Part shown: positions 34,400 through 43,071 of the stretch, piece by piece | Layout: every line of letters begins with the position of its first letter | How positions within the stretch are numbered: the stretch's first letter is position 1 | NCBI RefSeq assembly: GCF_030954495.1 | Contig: NZ_JAVHUW010000045.1 | Span: 35,030-99,029, forward strand | Direction: 5' to 3' | DNA: 64,000 nucleotides | DNA from: Candidatus Desulfosporosinus nitrosoreducens | GTDB lineage: Bacteria > Bacillota > Desulfitobacteriia > Desulfitobacteriales > Desulfitobacteriaceae | The notes under the pieces: generated by a model | The model's input: the letters and a program-made list of their open reading frames with translations, nothing else | Databases searched by the model: none | Told to the model about the DNA's origin: nothing | Made by a program: the position numbers and the translations under genes

Positions 34400-35943
34400 A
34401 TGAAAAAGAAGATTGCATTTTTACTTGTCCTGATATTATTGTGTACAAGCCTCGCAGGATGCGGCAATAGTAACTCAGGTGCTAAAACTGCCGGTGGAGA
34501 ACCTAAAGCATCGTCTTTGGCTTGGGACAGTTTCCGACGAATTTAGACCCGGCACTGGAATTTAATGGCTGGTATGTTTTTGAGTTTGGTGTTGGCGAAA
34601 CCTTAGTAAAATTCACAGATACCATGCAAATAGAACCGCTGTTGGCGGATTCATGGAATAGACTCGATGATTTAACATGGAAATTTCACATCCGGCAAGG
34701 GGTTAAATTTCAAGATGGCGTAGACCTCACGGCCGAAGCTGTTAAATCATCGATCGAACGGTCGTTAAAACTGAATCCCAGAACAGCGGAAATATTGCCA
34801 ATCGCTTCAATGACAGCCAATGGGCAGGATTTGACGCTAACTACAAAAACTCCTTATGAAGAATTACTTGGCAACCTTGCCGATCCTCTTGCTATCATTG
34901 TGGACACCACAGCGAAGACTGACACTTTTGCCCAAGCTCCGATAGGAACAGGTCCGTTTAAAGTTCAATCTTATTCGGAAAATAAACAAGTAGTCGTAGA
35001 GAAAAACGAGGACTATTGGGGCGGAAAAGCTCTTATCGATGTAGCGACCTTTAAATACATTAAAGATAATAATACTCGTTCAATGGCCTTGCAGAATGGA
35101 GAAATTGATGTTGCCAACAATATTTCAAGCAGCAATATATCTCTTTATGAAGGCAATTCGAATTATAATGTGGACAAAATTCCTAGCCTTCGGATTATAA
35201 TGGCCTATGAAAATTTGAGTAATGAGTTTTTAAAAGATCCGGCGGTACGCAAGGCTATCGCCTTAGGCGTTGACAGAGAAACCTATGCCCAAACTCTCTT
35301 GAAAGGCACCGCTGTCGCCGCAGTCGGCCCCTTCCCGGCATCTTTGCCCTTCGGAGCAAAAAAGTTGACAGGATATTCCTATGATAAAGCAGCCGCAGTT
35401 AAGCTGCTGGCCGATGCGGGCTATGCAGACACAGACAAGGACGGAATATTAGAGAAAAATGGCCAAAAACTAGAATTGAGATTGGCAGTTTATACAACTC
35501 GGGCAGAGCTTCCGGTTCTTGGAGAAGCGATTCAGTCTCAACTTAAAGATATTGGGATCAGCATTAAGCTGGAAACCTATGAATCTGTGGCCACAGTTCT
35601 GAAAAACAAAAATTTCGATCTCTGCCTTTATAATGTTAATACAGCGACGACAGGGGATCCCCAGTCTTTCTTAACGCTGTATTTTAAAACAGGCGGAAGC
35701 GCAAATTATGGCGGATATAGTAACCAGGAAGTTGATGCTTTGCTTAAAAAGCTCGGCTCGGAACACAACACTCAGGTAAGGTATGACCTGGCGACCCAAG
35801 CGCAGCAAATTATCTTGAATGACAATGCGGATCTCTTCCTTGTTACTCCGTCGCTCAATCTAATTAGCAAGAAAACAGTGAGTGGCCTAAAAATGTACCC
35901 TGTTGAGTACTATTTACTCAATAATAGGGTGAACCTGGAATGA
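34400..35943 (+). pseudogene. Solute-binding lipoprotein of second Nik/Opp-type cassette, frameshifted
   Basis: The ATG at 34400 begins a normal lipoprotein signal (KIAFLLVLILLCTSLAGC), but this frame stops at 34547. The mature SBP-5 domain continues in another frame from about 34522 (LGQFPTNLDPALEFNGW) to 35943. A one-base deletion near 34517-34522 explains both parts, so this is either a real frameshift or a sequencing error. The region matching NikA's nickel-contacting histidine reads TGDPQSF, with no histidine, so the ligand may differ from that of the first cassette. Confidence 0.75.
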
Positions 35944-35947
35944 TGCC

Positions 35948-36739
35948 ATGGAAATTCTATTATTAAACAACGTGTCAATAGCCTATGGTGGACAGGGACC
36001 CGTCGTGCGAAAAGTGAATTTAGCAGTCAAGCCTAAGGAAATAATAGGAATAGTGGGAGAAAGCGGCAGTGGAAAGTCGACGCTTATTCGTGCCGTTTTG
36101 GGCTTGCTTCCTCTTGGAGGAATGGTTACTGGCGGGAAGATAATTTTTAAAGGCAGAAATCTCTTGGAATATTCCAGGAAAGAATGGAGAGCACTACGTG
36201 GTAATAAAATAGCCATGATTTTTCAGGATCCTGGCGGATCGCTTAATCCTGTCAGAAAAATAGGAAGTCAGTTTATCGAAAGTATCCAGTGTCATCTGGA
36301 CAGTTCAAAAGCTGAGGCCTATGAAAAAGCTATCGATATGCTGGGGAAAATGCGCTTGCCCGATGCAGCAAGGGTCATGAATTCCTATACATTTCAATTG
36401 AGCGGTGGTATGAAACAAAGAGTAGCCATTGCCATGGCGATGACTATGGAGCCGGAGCTTATTTTAGCTGATGAGCCTACGAGTGCTCTCGATGTTACTA
36501 TTCAGGCTCAGGTCGTAAGAGAAATGATGGAATTGAGAAATCGGTTTAAGACAAGTATTATTATAGTTACCCATAATATAGGTGTAGCAGCCTATATGGC
36601 CGATAACATTGGAGTAATGCGGCGAGGTGAATTAGTGGAATGGGGTACGAAATCTCAGGTGATTAATCATCCTCAGCATGAATATACTGCAAATTTGATA
36701 TCTGCCATACCTGAGTTGGGAGGATGCCGTCTTGTTTAA
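35948..36739 (+). CDS. Nik/Opp-type ABC transporter ATPase 1, second cassette
   Basis: 263 residues with Walker A GESGSGKS, a FQDPGGSLNP Q-loop, signature LSGGM, Walker B LILADEP and switch VTHN, where the usual His-Asp is His-Asn. It begins four bases after the binding-protein stop and is the counterpart of the gene at 27472. Confidence 0.84.
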   Translation: MEILLLNNVSIAYGGQGPVVRKVNLAVKPKEIIGIVGESGSGKSTLIRAVLGLLPLGGMVTGGKIIFKGRNLLEYSRKEWRALRGNKIAMIFQDPGGSLNPVRKIGSQFIESIQCHLDSSKAEAYEKAIDMLGKMRLPDAARVMNSYTFQLSGGMKQRVAIAMAMTMEPELILADEPTSALDVTIQAQVVREMMELRNRFKTSIIIVTHNIGVAAYMADNIGVMRRGELVEWGTKSQVINHPQHEYTANLISAIPELGGCRLV

Positions 36740-37691
36740 AGCTCCACTACCAATACTGGAAATAAGAAATATTACCAAGCAGTTTGCTTTGGCAGGCGGC
36801 AAAAAACTAACCGCGGTTGATAGGGTGAGTTTAGAGTTATATTCTGGGCAAAGCTTAGGCATAGTTGGAGAAAGCGGTTGTGGTAAGAGTACTTTAGCAA
36901 AGATTATCGTGCGTTTGGATAGCGTGACCACGGGTCATATCTTTTATGAAAATAGAGACATTACCCAGTTGAAGGGTGAAGAACTCCGACAAAATAGAAA
37001 AATGATGCAGATGATATTTCAGAATCCATCTGCATCGTTCAATCCTCGTATGAAGATTGGGGACACGGTATGCGAGCCACTCTTAAACTTCAGGCTTATG
37101 AATAAACGCCAGGCTATGGAGGAAGCAAAAAAGTTGCTTGAGATGGTTGGTCTTGCGGAGGACTTTATCGGCAGGTACCCGCATCAGCTAAGCGGGGGAC
37201 AAAAGCAAAGAGCGGCAATAGCCAGGGCTCTATCCTTAAAGCCTAGGATTCTGGTTTGTGATGAAGTTACCTCAGAACTCGATGTTTCAATACAGGCCCA
37301 GGTGATCCGGCTCTTGGTGGATTTCCAAAAGGAAAAGGGTTTGTCTTATATTTTTATTGGACATGATTTGGCGTTGATTAGAAACATTAGCCATAGAATC
37401 GCCGTCATGTATCTCGGTAGGATTGTCGAAGTCATTGACAGTGCGGTACTTTGTGAAAAGGTGGCTCATCCTTACACTAAGGCATTACTGGCCTCAGTAT
37501 TTCCGGTCAGGGGAGAAATTAATACTGAAATTAAAATAATAGAGGGAGAGCCGCCGAGTCCTGTCGCGCTATCTGGTGGATGTGCTTTTAACTCTAGGTG
37601 CCCCCTAGGTACAGAGAAATGTTCAAGAGAAAATCCTGAACTAATCAAGGTAGAGGCCAATCATTTCGTAGCTTGTCATTTGTGTGCTTGA
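36732..37691 (+). CDS. Nik/Opp-type ABC transporter ATPase 2, second cassette
   Basis: 319 residues with Walker A GESGCGKS, signature LSGGQ, Walker B ILVCDEV and switch GHD, plus a C-terminal cysteine region (CAFNSRC...CSREN...CHLC). TTG start with GGGAGGA in front, overlapping the previous gene by eight bases. It is the last gene of the cassette. Confidence 0.84.
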   Translation: MFKAPLPILEIRNITKQFALAGGKKLTAVDRVSLELYSGQSLGIVGESGCGKSTLAKIIVRLDSVTTGHIFYENRDITQLKGEELRQNRKMMQMIFQNPSASFNPRMKIGDTVCEPLLNFRLMNKRQAMEEAKKLLEMVGLAEDFIGRYPHQLSGGQKQRAAIARALSLKPRILVCDEVTSELDVSIQAQVIRLLVDFQKEKGLSYIFIGHDLALIRNISHRIAVMYLGRIVEVIDSAVLCEKVAHPYTKALLASVFPVRGEINTEIKIIEGEPPSPVALSGGCAFNSRCPLGTEKCSRENPELIKVEANHFVACHLCA

Positions 37692-37721
37692 AAAACTTGT
37701 CAGCAGATTAACCAGGAAAAA

Positions 37722-37759
37722 GTCGTTGTAAAACGACAGTGTCGTTCTGCAACGACAGT
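37722..37759. repeat. Two tandem 19-bp units, each a GTCGTT-N4-AACGAC palindrome
   Basis: GTCGTTGTAAAACGACAGT is followed at once by GTCGTTCTGCAACGACAGT. Arms and the trailing AGT are identical and only the four central bases and one neighbour vary, as expected for paired operator sites. They lie 30 bases after the second transporter cassette. Confidence 0.6.
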
Positions 37760-37774
37760 AGGATGGATATCCTT

Positions 37775-37852
37775 GATCTAAAGGGGGAAAGAGTCGGAGA
37801 GAGGTTTGTCGAGCGTTTCTCAATTAGGACACCGCTTCTCCGGCTTTGGATC
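37775..37852 (+). other. Structured region upstream of acetate kinase
   Basis: GATCTAAAG pairs with CTTTGGATC across 60 bases, and CGGAG with CTCCG inside it. An intrinsic terminator follows at 37889. The arrangement resembles a leader with attenuation, but no known class is recognised. The rest of the gap up to 38035 contains a small CCGCT/AGCGG hairpin and no gene. Confidence 0.3.
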
Positions 37853-37888
37853 TCTTTTCTAACCCAAACTCATGACCGAGAGGATAGG

Positions 37889-37913
37889 AGTGCCTTTAAT
37901 AGGCACTTTTTTT
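37889..37913 (+). terminator. Intrinsic terminator
   Basis: AGTGCCT pairs with AGGCACT, followed by seven T. Confidence 0.75.
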
Positions 37914-38035
37914 GATATATTACTTTGTCTAAGCTATTGAATGATAATTGGCAACATTCTTGCTATTTTGTGTTTACAAAGTAACCCCGCTAAATCTTAG
38001 AAGCGGAAAAGGGATGTTTGTGAGGAGGATTAGTC

Positions 38036-39268
38036 ATGAAGGTGCTGGTTATCAACTGTGGTAGTTCATCTCTCAAGTACCAATTGCTTGACATGACGAA
38101 CAAAAGTGTTTTAGCTCAAGGTTTGATCGAAAGAATCGGTTTATCGGGTTCTAAATTAACTCATAAACGGGGTGATTTGCAAAAGGTTATTTTAGGGGAG
38201 CTGTCCAGCCATACCCAGGCTGTTGCCCTGGTTTTAGAAACCTTAACGAATCCTAAATATGGGGCAGTCAACAATCTTCAGGAAATTAGCGCCATCGGAC
38301 ACCGGGTGGTCCACGGCGGGGAAAAATATGCTGCTTCTGTTTTAATCGATGATGCTGTGATTCAGGCCATTGATAAATGCTCGGAGCTGGCTCCCCTGCA
38401 CACCCCCAAAAATATTGCCGGGATTAAAGCCTGCAAAAAGATTATGACCGGGGTACCTCAAGTAGCGGTTTTTGACACTGCCTTTCATCAAACTATGCCG
38501 CCGAAAGCCTTTCTCTACGGTTTACCTTATGAATTGTATGAGAAATATAAAATCCGCAAATACGGTTTTCATGGCACCTCTCACAAATATGTCAGTATCC
38601 TGGCGGCATAAATGCTGGGAAAACCCTTGTCCGAAAGCAAAATTATTACTTGTCATTTAGGTAACGGCTCCTCAATTGCTGCCATAAAGGGCGGCAAATC
38701 GGTGGAAACGTCTATGGGTTTTACGCCCCTGGAGGGCCTATTGATGGGGACCAGATCGGGGAACTTAGATCCTGCCGTAGTGACCTTCATTATGGAAAAA
38801 GAAAAACTGAGCGTTGATCAAATCAATGATTATCTCAATCAAAAAAGTGGTGTTTTAGGCATTTCCGGCGTGAGCAGCGATTTTCGCGATATTGAAGCCG
38901 CAGCCTCACAAGGCAATTCACGGGCCCAACTGGCCCTCGACATGTTTGCCTATGTTGTTAAACATTATATTGGTGCTTATGCAACGGTCCTGAACGGTGC
39001 GGACGCTATTGTATTTACGGCAGGTCTTGGTGAAAACTCGGCCTCGATGCGCGAAGTGATCATCCGTGACTTAAATTATTTGGGTGCGGAAATAGATCCG
39101 GAAAAAAACAAGGTGCACGGCCAACAGGCAGATGTCTCGAAGGACGGGGCAGCCTGTCGTGTTCTGGTTATTCCCACCAATGAAGAGTTGATGATTGCTC
39201 AGGAAACGATGGCTATTGTTTCCTGTAGTTTTACTTTAAGCAAAGGGGGGGATTTTTGTGCCTCATAA
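38036..39268 (+). pseudogene. ackA: Acetate kinase interrupted by one in-frame TAA
   Basis: The N-terminal part (191 residues: [47 protein letters not shown]) and the C-terminal part ([31 protein letters not shown]) lie in the same frame, separated only by TAA at 38609. In other acetate kinases this spot usually reads AAEMLGKP, so a GAA-to-TAA change explains it. All catalytic motifs are otherwise intact. Acetate kinase makes ATP from acetyl phosphate. The second half begins with ATG directly after the stop, so separate translation is possible. AGGAGG precedes the first ATG. Confidence 0.85.
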
Positions 39269-39437
39269 GGAAAAAAGCATGATTCTGGTAGGCGATCTCG
39301 TCATTACCCACAACAACCGCCAGGGCAGGGTAATGCGTCTGGGCCGGGATGATTTTGGCGATTACGTTATCGTCAAACTTGACCTGCTTGAATGGGAGTT
39401 CGCCTATGATCCCTGGAATTTGGAAAAGGTAGGATAA
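39258..39437 (+). CDS. Small conserved-looking protein behind acetate kinase
   Basis: 59 residues starting at a GTG preceded by AAAGGGGGGG and overlapping the acetate kinase end by 11 bases. The [15 protein letters not shown] start and the [12 protein letters not shown] ending suggest a small beta-barrel-like fold, but no family is recognised. Confidence 0.5.
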   Translation: MPHKEKSMILVGDLVITHNNRQGRVMRLGRDDFGDYVIVKLDLLEWEFAYDPWNLEKVG

Positions 39438-41078
39438 GTCATTCGCCTGTTAAGGTCGCGGATTTTTAATTGCCGGGCGGAAAAATTCCTGGGCCGGCAC
39501 ATTTATGCCCTGGTACCGAACTCCGCCTTATTCGCCGTAGCCCAAAGCGGTGTTGCTCTTCTGGCCGATAAAGAAAAGCTTGGCGACAAAATTTTAATCA
39601 GCAACCGGACCCCTATCATTTGGAAAGAAGCGATTATCGGCGCGGTATCGGTGTTTCAGGATATTACAGAATTGGAAAATGTCTGCGAAGAGCTGCATTC
39701 CACTCAAAAACTAAAGGCGACCTTAGAAGCAGTCATAGAGAATCCCCACGAAGGGCTGGTTGTTGTCGATGAACACTGCCATGTTGTCATGATGAATCAG
39801 TTTTACTTGGATGTCGTCGGGCGAAGTCTGGAGGAGGTTATTGGCAAACATGTCTTGGAGATAACGCCTGGTTCCCAGTTGCCTGAGACTGTGCGGACAG
39901 GCAATCCGCAGTTTGCAGAGCTTTGGAAAGTCCGCGAGCGGGAATTCATCATGATGCGGGTGCCTATCAGGAATAACGGCAGGATCATTGGCGCTATCGG
40001 TAAAACCCTGTTTAAAGATATGGAGGTTGCCAGGGTTTTCACAAAGAAGATGATTCAGTTAGAGAATGACTTAGAATATTATAAAGAAGAGTTAAGGAAA
40101 ATCCACGTTTCCAACTATACCTTTGAGGATATTATTGGTGTGAGCGCGGCTATAGCCAAAGCTAAAAAGATAGCGGCCCGGGCCGCCCAATCGTCGTCGA
40201 CAGTTTTGATCAGCGGTGAAAGTGGCACGGGTAAGGAAATCTTCGCTAATGCTATTCATAATTCAGGACCACGCTGCCAAGGGCCGTTTATCAAGATCAA
40301 CTGTGCTGCAGTTCCGGAGCAATTGCTGGAAAGTGAGCTTTTCGGCTACAATGAAGGCGCTTTTACCGGAGCACGCAAAGGGGGTAAGCCGGGTAAATTT
40401 GAGTTAGCCAATAGAGGTACGATCTTTCTTGACGAAGCCGGCGATATGAGCCTCAGCATGCAGGCTAAGCTCTTAAGAGTTATTCAGGACCGGGAGGTGG
40501 AACGGATAGGGGGAACTCAACCTATTAGGGTTGACGTTCGCATTATTGCCGCTTCCAATCGGGATTTACAGCAATTGGTCAAGGAAAATAAATTCAGATT
40601 GGATCTTTTTTACAGAATTAATGTCATATCTCTTGAACTGCCTCCGCTTCGAGAACGGTCCGATGATATTGAGCCTTTAGCGAATCAGTTAATTTCCAAA
40701 CTCAACAGAGATTTGAAGACGCAGATTAAAGGCATTTCCCCTCAGGCCCTGGAGGTTCTGAAATCTTACAATTGGCCGGGAAATGTCAGGGAGTTGGGAA
40801 ATATTCTGGAGCGGATCATTAATTTTTGCACGGATGACTATATTGATTTGGAACATCTTCCGGCGCAGTTGGTCCGGGAGGCAGGGCTGCAGAACGCTGT
40901 CGACGGACCGCATACTCTTCGCCAAGGATTAATTAAAGCGGAAAAAAATCTTATTTTTGACGCCCTGCATGCTGCTAAAGGCAACAAAATGCAGGCTGCC
41001 CGGGCTTTGGGGATTCACCGGTCCGTTTTGTACCGGAAATTAGCCCAATACAATCTTCCGGAATACGAGTACGACTAA
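39438..41078 (+). CDS. Sigma-54-dependent activator with PAS domains, N-terminus missing
   Basis: The frame is open from directly after the previous stop, and PAS-like sequence starts at once (AEKFLGRHIYALVPNSALF...GAVSVFQDITELEN), with no start codon or ribosome binding site before it. The first 30 or so residues of the PAS domain appear to be lost; the first possible start is GTG at 39651. A second PAS domain, an AAA+ domain (GESGTGKE, GAFTGA for sigma-54 contact, FLDEAGDM) and a C-terminal Fis-type helix-turn-helix (MQAARALGIHRSVLYRKL) follow intact. It would activate sigma-54 promoters in response to a small ligand or redox signal. The target genes are not visible. Confidence 0.75.
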   Translation, partial: VIRLLRSRIFNCRAEKFLGRHIYALVPNSALFAVAQSGVALLADKEKLGDKILISNRTPIIWKEAIIGAVSVFQDITELENVCEELHSTQKLKATLEAVIENPHEGLVVVDEHCHVVMMNQFYLDVVGRSLEEVIGKHVLEITPGSQLPETVRTGNPQFAELWKVREREFIMMRVPIRNNGRIIGAIGKTLFKDMEVARVFTKKMIQLENDLEYYKEELRKIHVSNYTFEDIIGVSAAIAKAKKIAARAAQSSSTVLISGESGTGKEIFANAIHNSGPRCQGPFIKINCAAVPEQLLESELFGYNEGAFTGARKGGKPGKFELANRGTIFLDEAGDMSLSMQAKLLRVIQDREVERIGGTQPIRVDVRIIAASNRDLQQLVKENKFRLDLFYRINVISLELPPLRERSDDIEPLANQLISKLNRDLKTQIKGISPQALEVLKSYNWPGNVRELGNILERIINFCTDDYIDLEHLPAQLVREAGLQNAVDGPHTLRQGLIKAEKNLIFDALHAAKGNKMQAARALGIHRSVLYRKLAQYNLPEYEYD

Positions 41079-41296
41079 ATCTAATCTGAAAGATCACTAT
41101 TGCCGGAGGAGGCGCATGTTCTTTAGTGATTGGCAGGCTTGGCCATTAAATTTTTCTTTAACGATCTGTTCTTTTCTTAAATAAAACGTGGCTTTTGGCT
41201 TATATAAAATTAGGACGTTCGGACATTACGAAAAGGACGAATATTAGATATTCTTCGCAAGAGAGCCCTAAAGAGAAGGAAAAAAGGAGAATTGTG

Positions 41297-41557
41297 ATGG
41301 AATCCTTAACAATTGAGTATTTAAGTAATACCTTTGAGCGTGCGAAAGAGCTTGATTACCGATTCGTGGGAGTCCTGGTGGAAAAGGAAGGTTTTGACAA
41401 GCCGGAAATAATTATAAATCAAGTGGAAAATTTTGATAGTATGCTTGCCTGTTATGAAAAGACCTACAATGAAAACCTGTTTGCAGAAGGTGAAAGAATC
41501 TCAGCAGTTACTTTTGGCAATTCTTTTAGTGAAATAGAAAAGTATTTATTAGGGTAA
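41297..41557 (+). CDS. Hypothetical protein
   Basis: An 86-residue acidic protein with AAAGGAG seven to nine bases before the ATG at 41297. The frame continues upstream but without another good start. Predicted alpha/beta and soluble, with no recognised family. It stands alone between the activator gene and a lipoprotein-like gene and is closed by a small terminator. Confidence 0.55.
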   Translation: MESLTIEYLSNTFERAKELDYRFVGVLVEKEGFDKPEIIINQVENFDSMLACYEKTYNENLFAEGERISAVTFGNSFSEIEKYLLG

Positions 41558-41575
41558 ACTTCATAGCTAGGCATC

Positions 41576-41604
41576 AAACGTCTTGAAATAAGGACGTTTT
41601 CTTT
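41576..41604 (+). terminator. Weak intrinsic terminator
   Basis: AAACGTC pairs with GACGTTTT, followed by TCTTT. Confidence 0.5.
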
Positions 41605-41671
41605 ATGTCTAGGAATAGAGCAAGCCGAAGTGACATAATAGTAGGTAAGAACTCCGCCAGGGGGGCATGTT

Positions 41672-42334
41672 ATGAAGAAAAGGGGATTATGGGTTATCAT
41701 CGGAATAAGCATCGTATTGTTGGGGGGAATCGTTGGCTGGCTTTTTAAGCCTCCAGACCCCACTAAGCTTGTTACGAACAGCTTAGAACGATTGAATGCG
41801 GCGACCTCTTTTCACTATAGTTTGACTCAATATCAATGGGTTGAAGGGAAGAATCGGATACTTGCCCAGGTGCAGGGAGAAAAGGATGGAGGAAACGCCC
41901 GGATTGTGGGAGAGCTGACCGGAAGTGAGGTTGAGTTGGTCAAAATCGGTGATTCTACCTTCAGCAAAGATCCTTTCAGTAAAAAGTGGGTCAAATTTGC
42001 CAATGGCAAAGCGGCTCAGGAAGTCTTTCTGGCGGAGCTCAGCCCCTTATCTTCACTACAAATGAAGGAGCTTGGAGAGGTGGTGCTTAGCGGGCAGGGT
42101 AAAGTAAATAATGAAAGAGTTTGGATATGCCAGTTAAAACCTGTGGTACAAAACCAAATGATGGAAGCATTTTGGACCGATTTCCAGTATACGCTCTATA
42201 TCCGAAAGTCGGATAAGACTCTGGTGAAAGCGACCATTGAAGCGAAAAATAAAGCGAAGTCCGATCCTATGACAATGACACTTGAGTTTCGGGATATTGG
42301 AAAGAAGATAACGATACAAACACCCACAATATAG
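41672..42334 (+). CDS. Membrane-anchored LolA/LppX-like protein
   Basis: 220 residues with an N-terminal hydrophobic anchor (5-25) lacking a lipobox cysteine. The outside domain (SLERLNAATSFHYSLTQ, VQGEKDGG, DFQYTLYIRKSDKTLVKATIEA) resembles the half-barrel fold of LolA/LppX-type proteins of Gram-positive bacteria. Its function is unknown. CAGGGGGG precedes the ATG, and a terminator follows. Confidence 0.5.
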   Translation: MKKRGLWVIIGISIVLLGGIVGWLFKPPDPTKLVTNSLERLNAATSFHYSLTQYQWVEGKNRILAQVQGEKDGGNARIVGELTGSEVELVKIGDSTFSKDPFSKKWVKFANGKAAQEVFLAELSPLSSLQMKELGEVVLSGQGKVNNERVWICQLKPVVQNQMMEAFWTDFQYTLYIRKSDKTLVKATIEAKNKAKSDPMTMTLEFRDIGKKITIQTPTI

Positions 42335-42370
42335 GAAAGAAAGGTTAAAAGGTTACAGATCCGGACTAGA

Positions 42371-42410
42371 GTCAGGAATACCTTGATGGTCATTCCTGAC
42401 TTATTATTTT
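42371..42410 (+). terminator. Intrinsic terminator
   Basis: GTCAGGAAT pairs with ATTCCTGAC, followed by TTATTATTTT. Confidence 0.75.
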
Positions 42411-42414
42411 ATAT

Positions 42415-42443
42415 TTGCACAATGGGCAAGGCTCTGGTATAGT
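42415..42443 (+). promoter_or_regulatory. Promoter of hpt-guaA
   Basis: TTGCAC and TATAGT with 17-base spacing. A 12-base direct repeat (CTGGTATAGTTT, 42434 and 42446) duplicates the -10 region. Confidence 0.6.
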
Positions 42444-42505
42444 TTCTGGTATAGTTTTTAGTTTGGAAAAAGTCTTTGTTGAATACTTATATGGAGGGGC
42501 CCATA

Positions 42506-43048
42506 ATGGAGGAATATATCGGAAAAGTGTTAATTTCTAAAGAAGAACTGGCAAAACGAGTTGCTGAGTTGGGTGCTGAGATCACTCGTGATTATGAAGG
42601 CAAGAAGCTTTTAGTTTTGGGGATTCTGAAGGGAGCTGTTCCCTTTATGGCGGATCTCATCCGGGAAATCAAATTGCCTTTGGCCTATGATTTCATGGCG
42701 TTATCCAGTTATGGCATGTCTACCAAATCTTCGGGAGTTGTGCGGATTCTTAAGGACTTGGAACGCAGTGTCGATGACGTTCACATTTTAGTGGCTGAAG
42801 ATATCGTCGACACGGGGTTAACCTTAAAGTACTTAAAAGAGAATTTAAAAGCCCGTAATCCTTTAAGTGTTAAAGTGGTTACGCTTCTTGATAAAGCGGC
42901 ACGTCGCCAAACGGATGTTTCCCCGGATTACAATGGTTTTTCCATTCCGGATGAATTTGTAGTTGGTTACGGTTTAGACTTTAATGAAGAATACCGCAAT
43001 TTACCCTATGTCGGAGTTTTAAAACAGGAAGCTTATGAAGTCAATTAA
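42506..43048 (+). CDS. hpt: Hypoxanthine phosphoribosyltransferase
   Basis: A 180-residue purine salvage enzyme that joins hypoxanthine or guanine to PRPP. The PRPP-binding loop is VAEDIVDTGLT, and LGILKGAVPFMADL and SSYGMSTKSSG are family segments. ATG at 42506 fits TGGAGGGG upstream and gives the usual length. guaA follows 23 bases later; both serve GMP formation. Confidence 0.93.
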   Translation: MEEYIGKVLISKEELAKRVAELGAEITRDYEGKKLLVLGILKGAVPFMADLIREIKLPLAYDFMALSSYGMSTKSSGVVRILKDLERSVDDVHILVAEDIVDTGLTLKYLKENLKARNPLSVKVVTLLDKAARRQTDVSPDYNGFSIPDEFVVGYGLDFNEEYRNLPYVGVLKQEAYEVN

Positions 43049-43071
43049 TAAAGAAATGGTGATGAACTAGC

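Noticed and set aside
37722..37759. CRISPR array
   Set aside because: There are only two units and no spacers between them.
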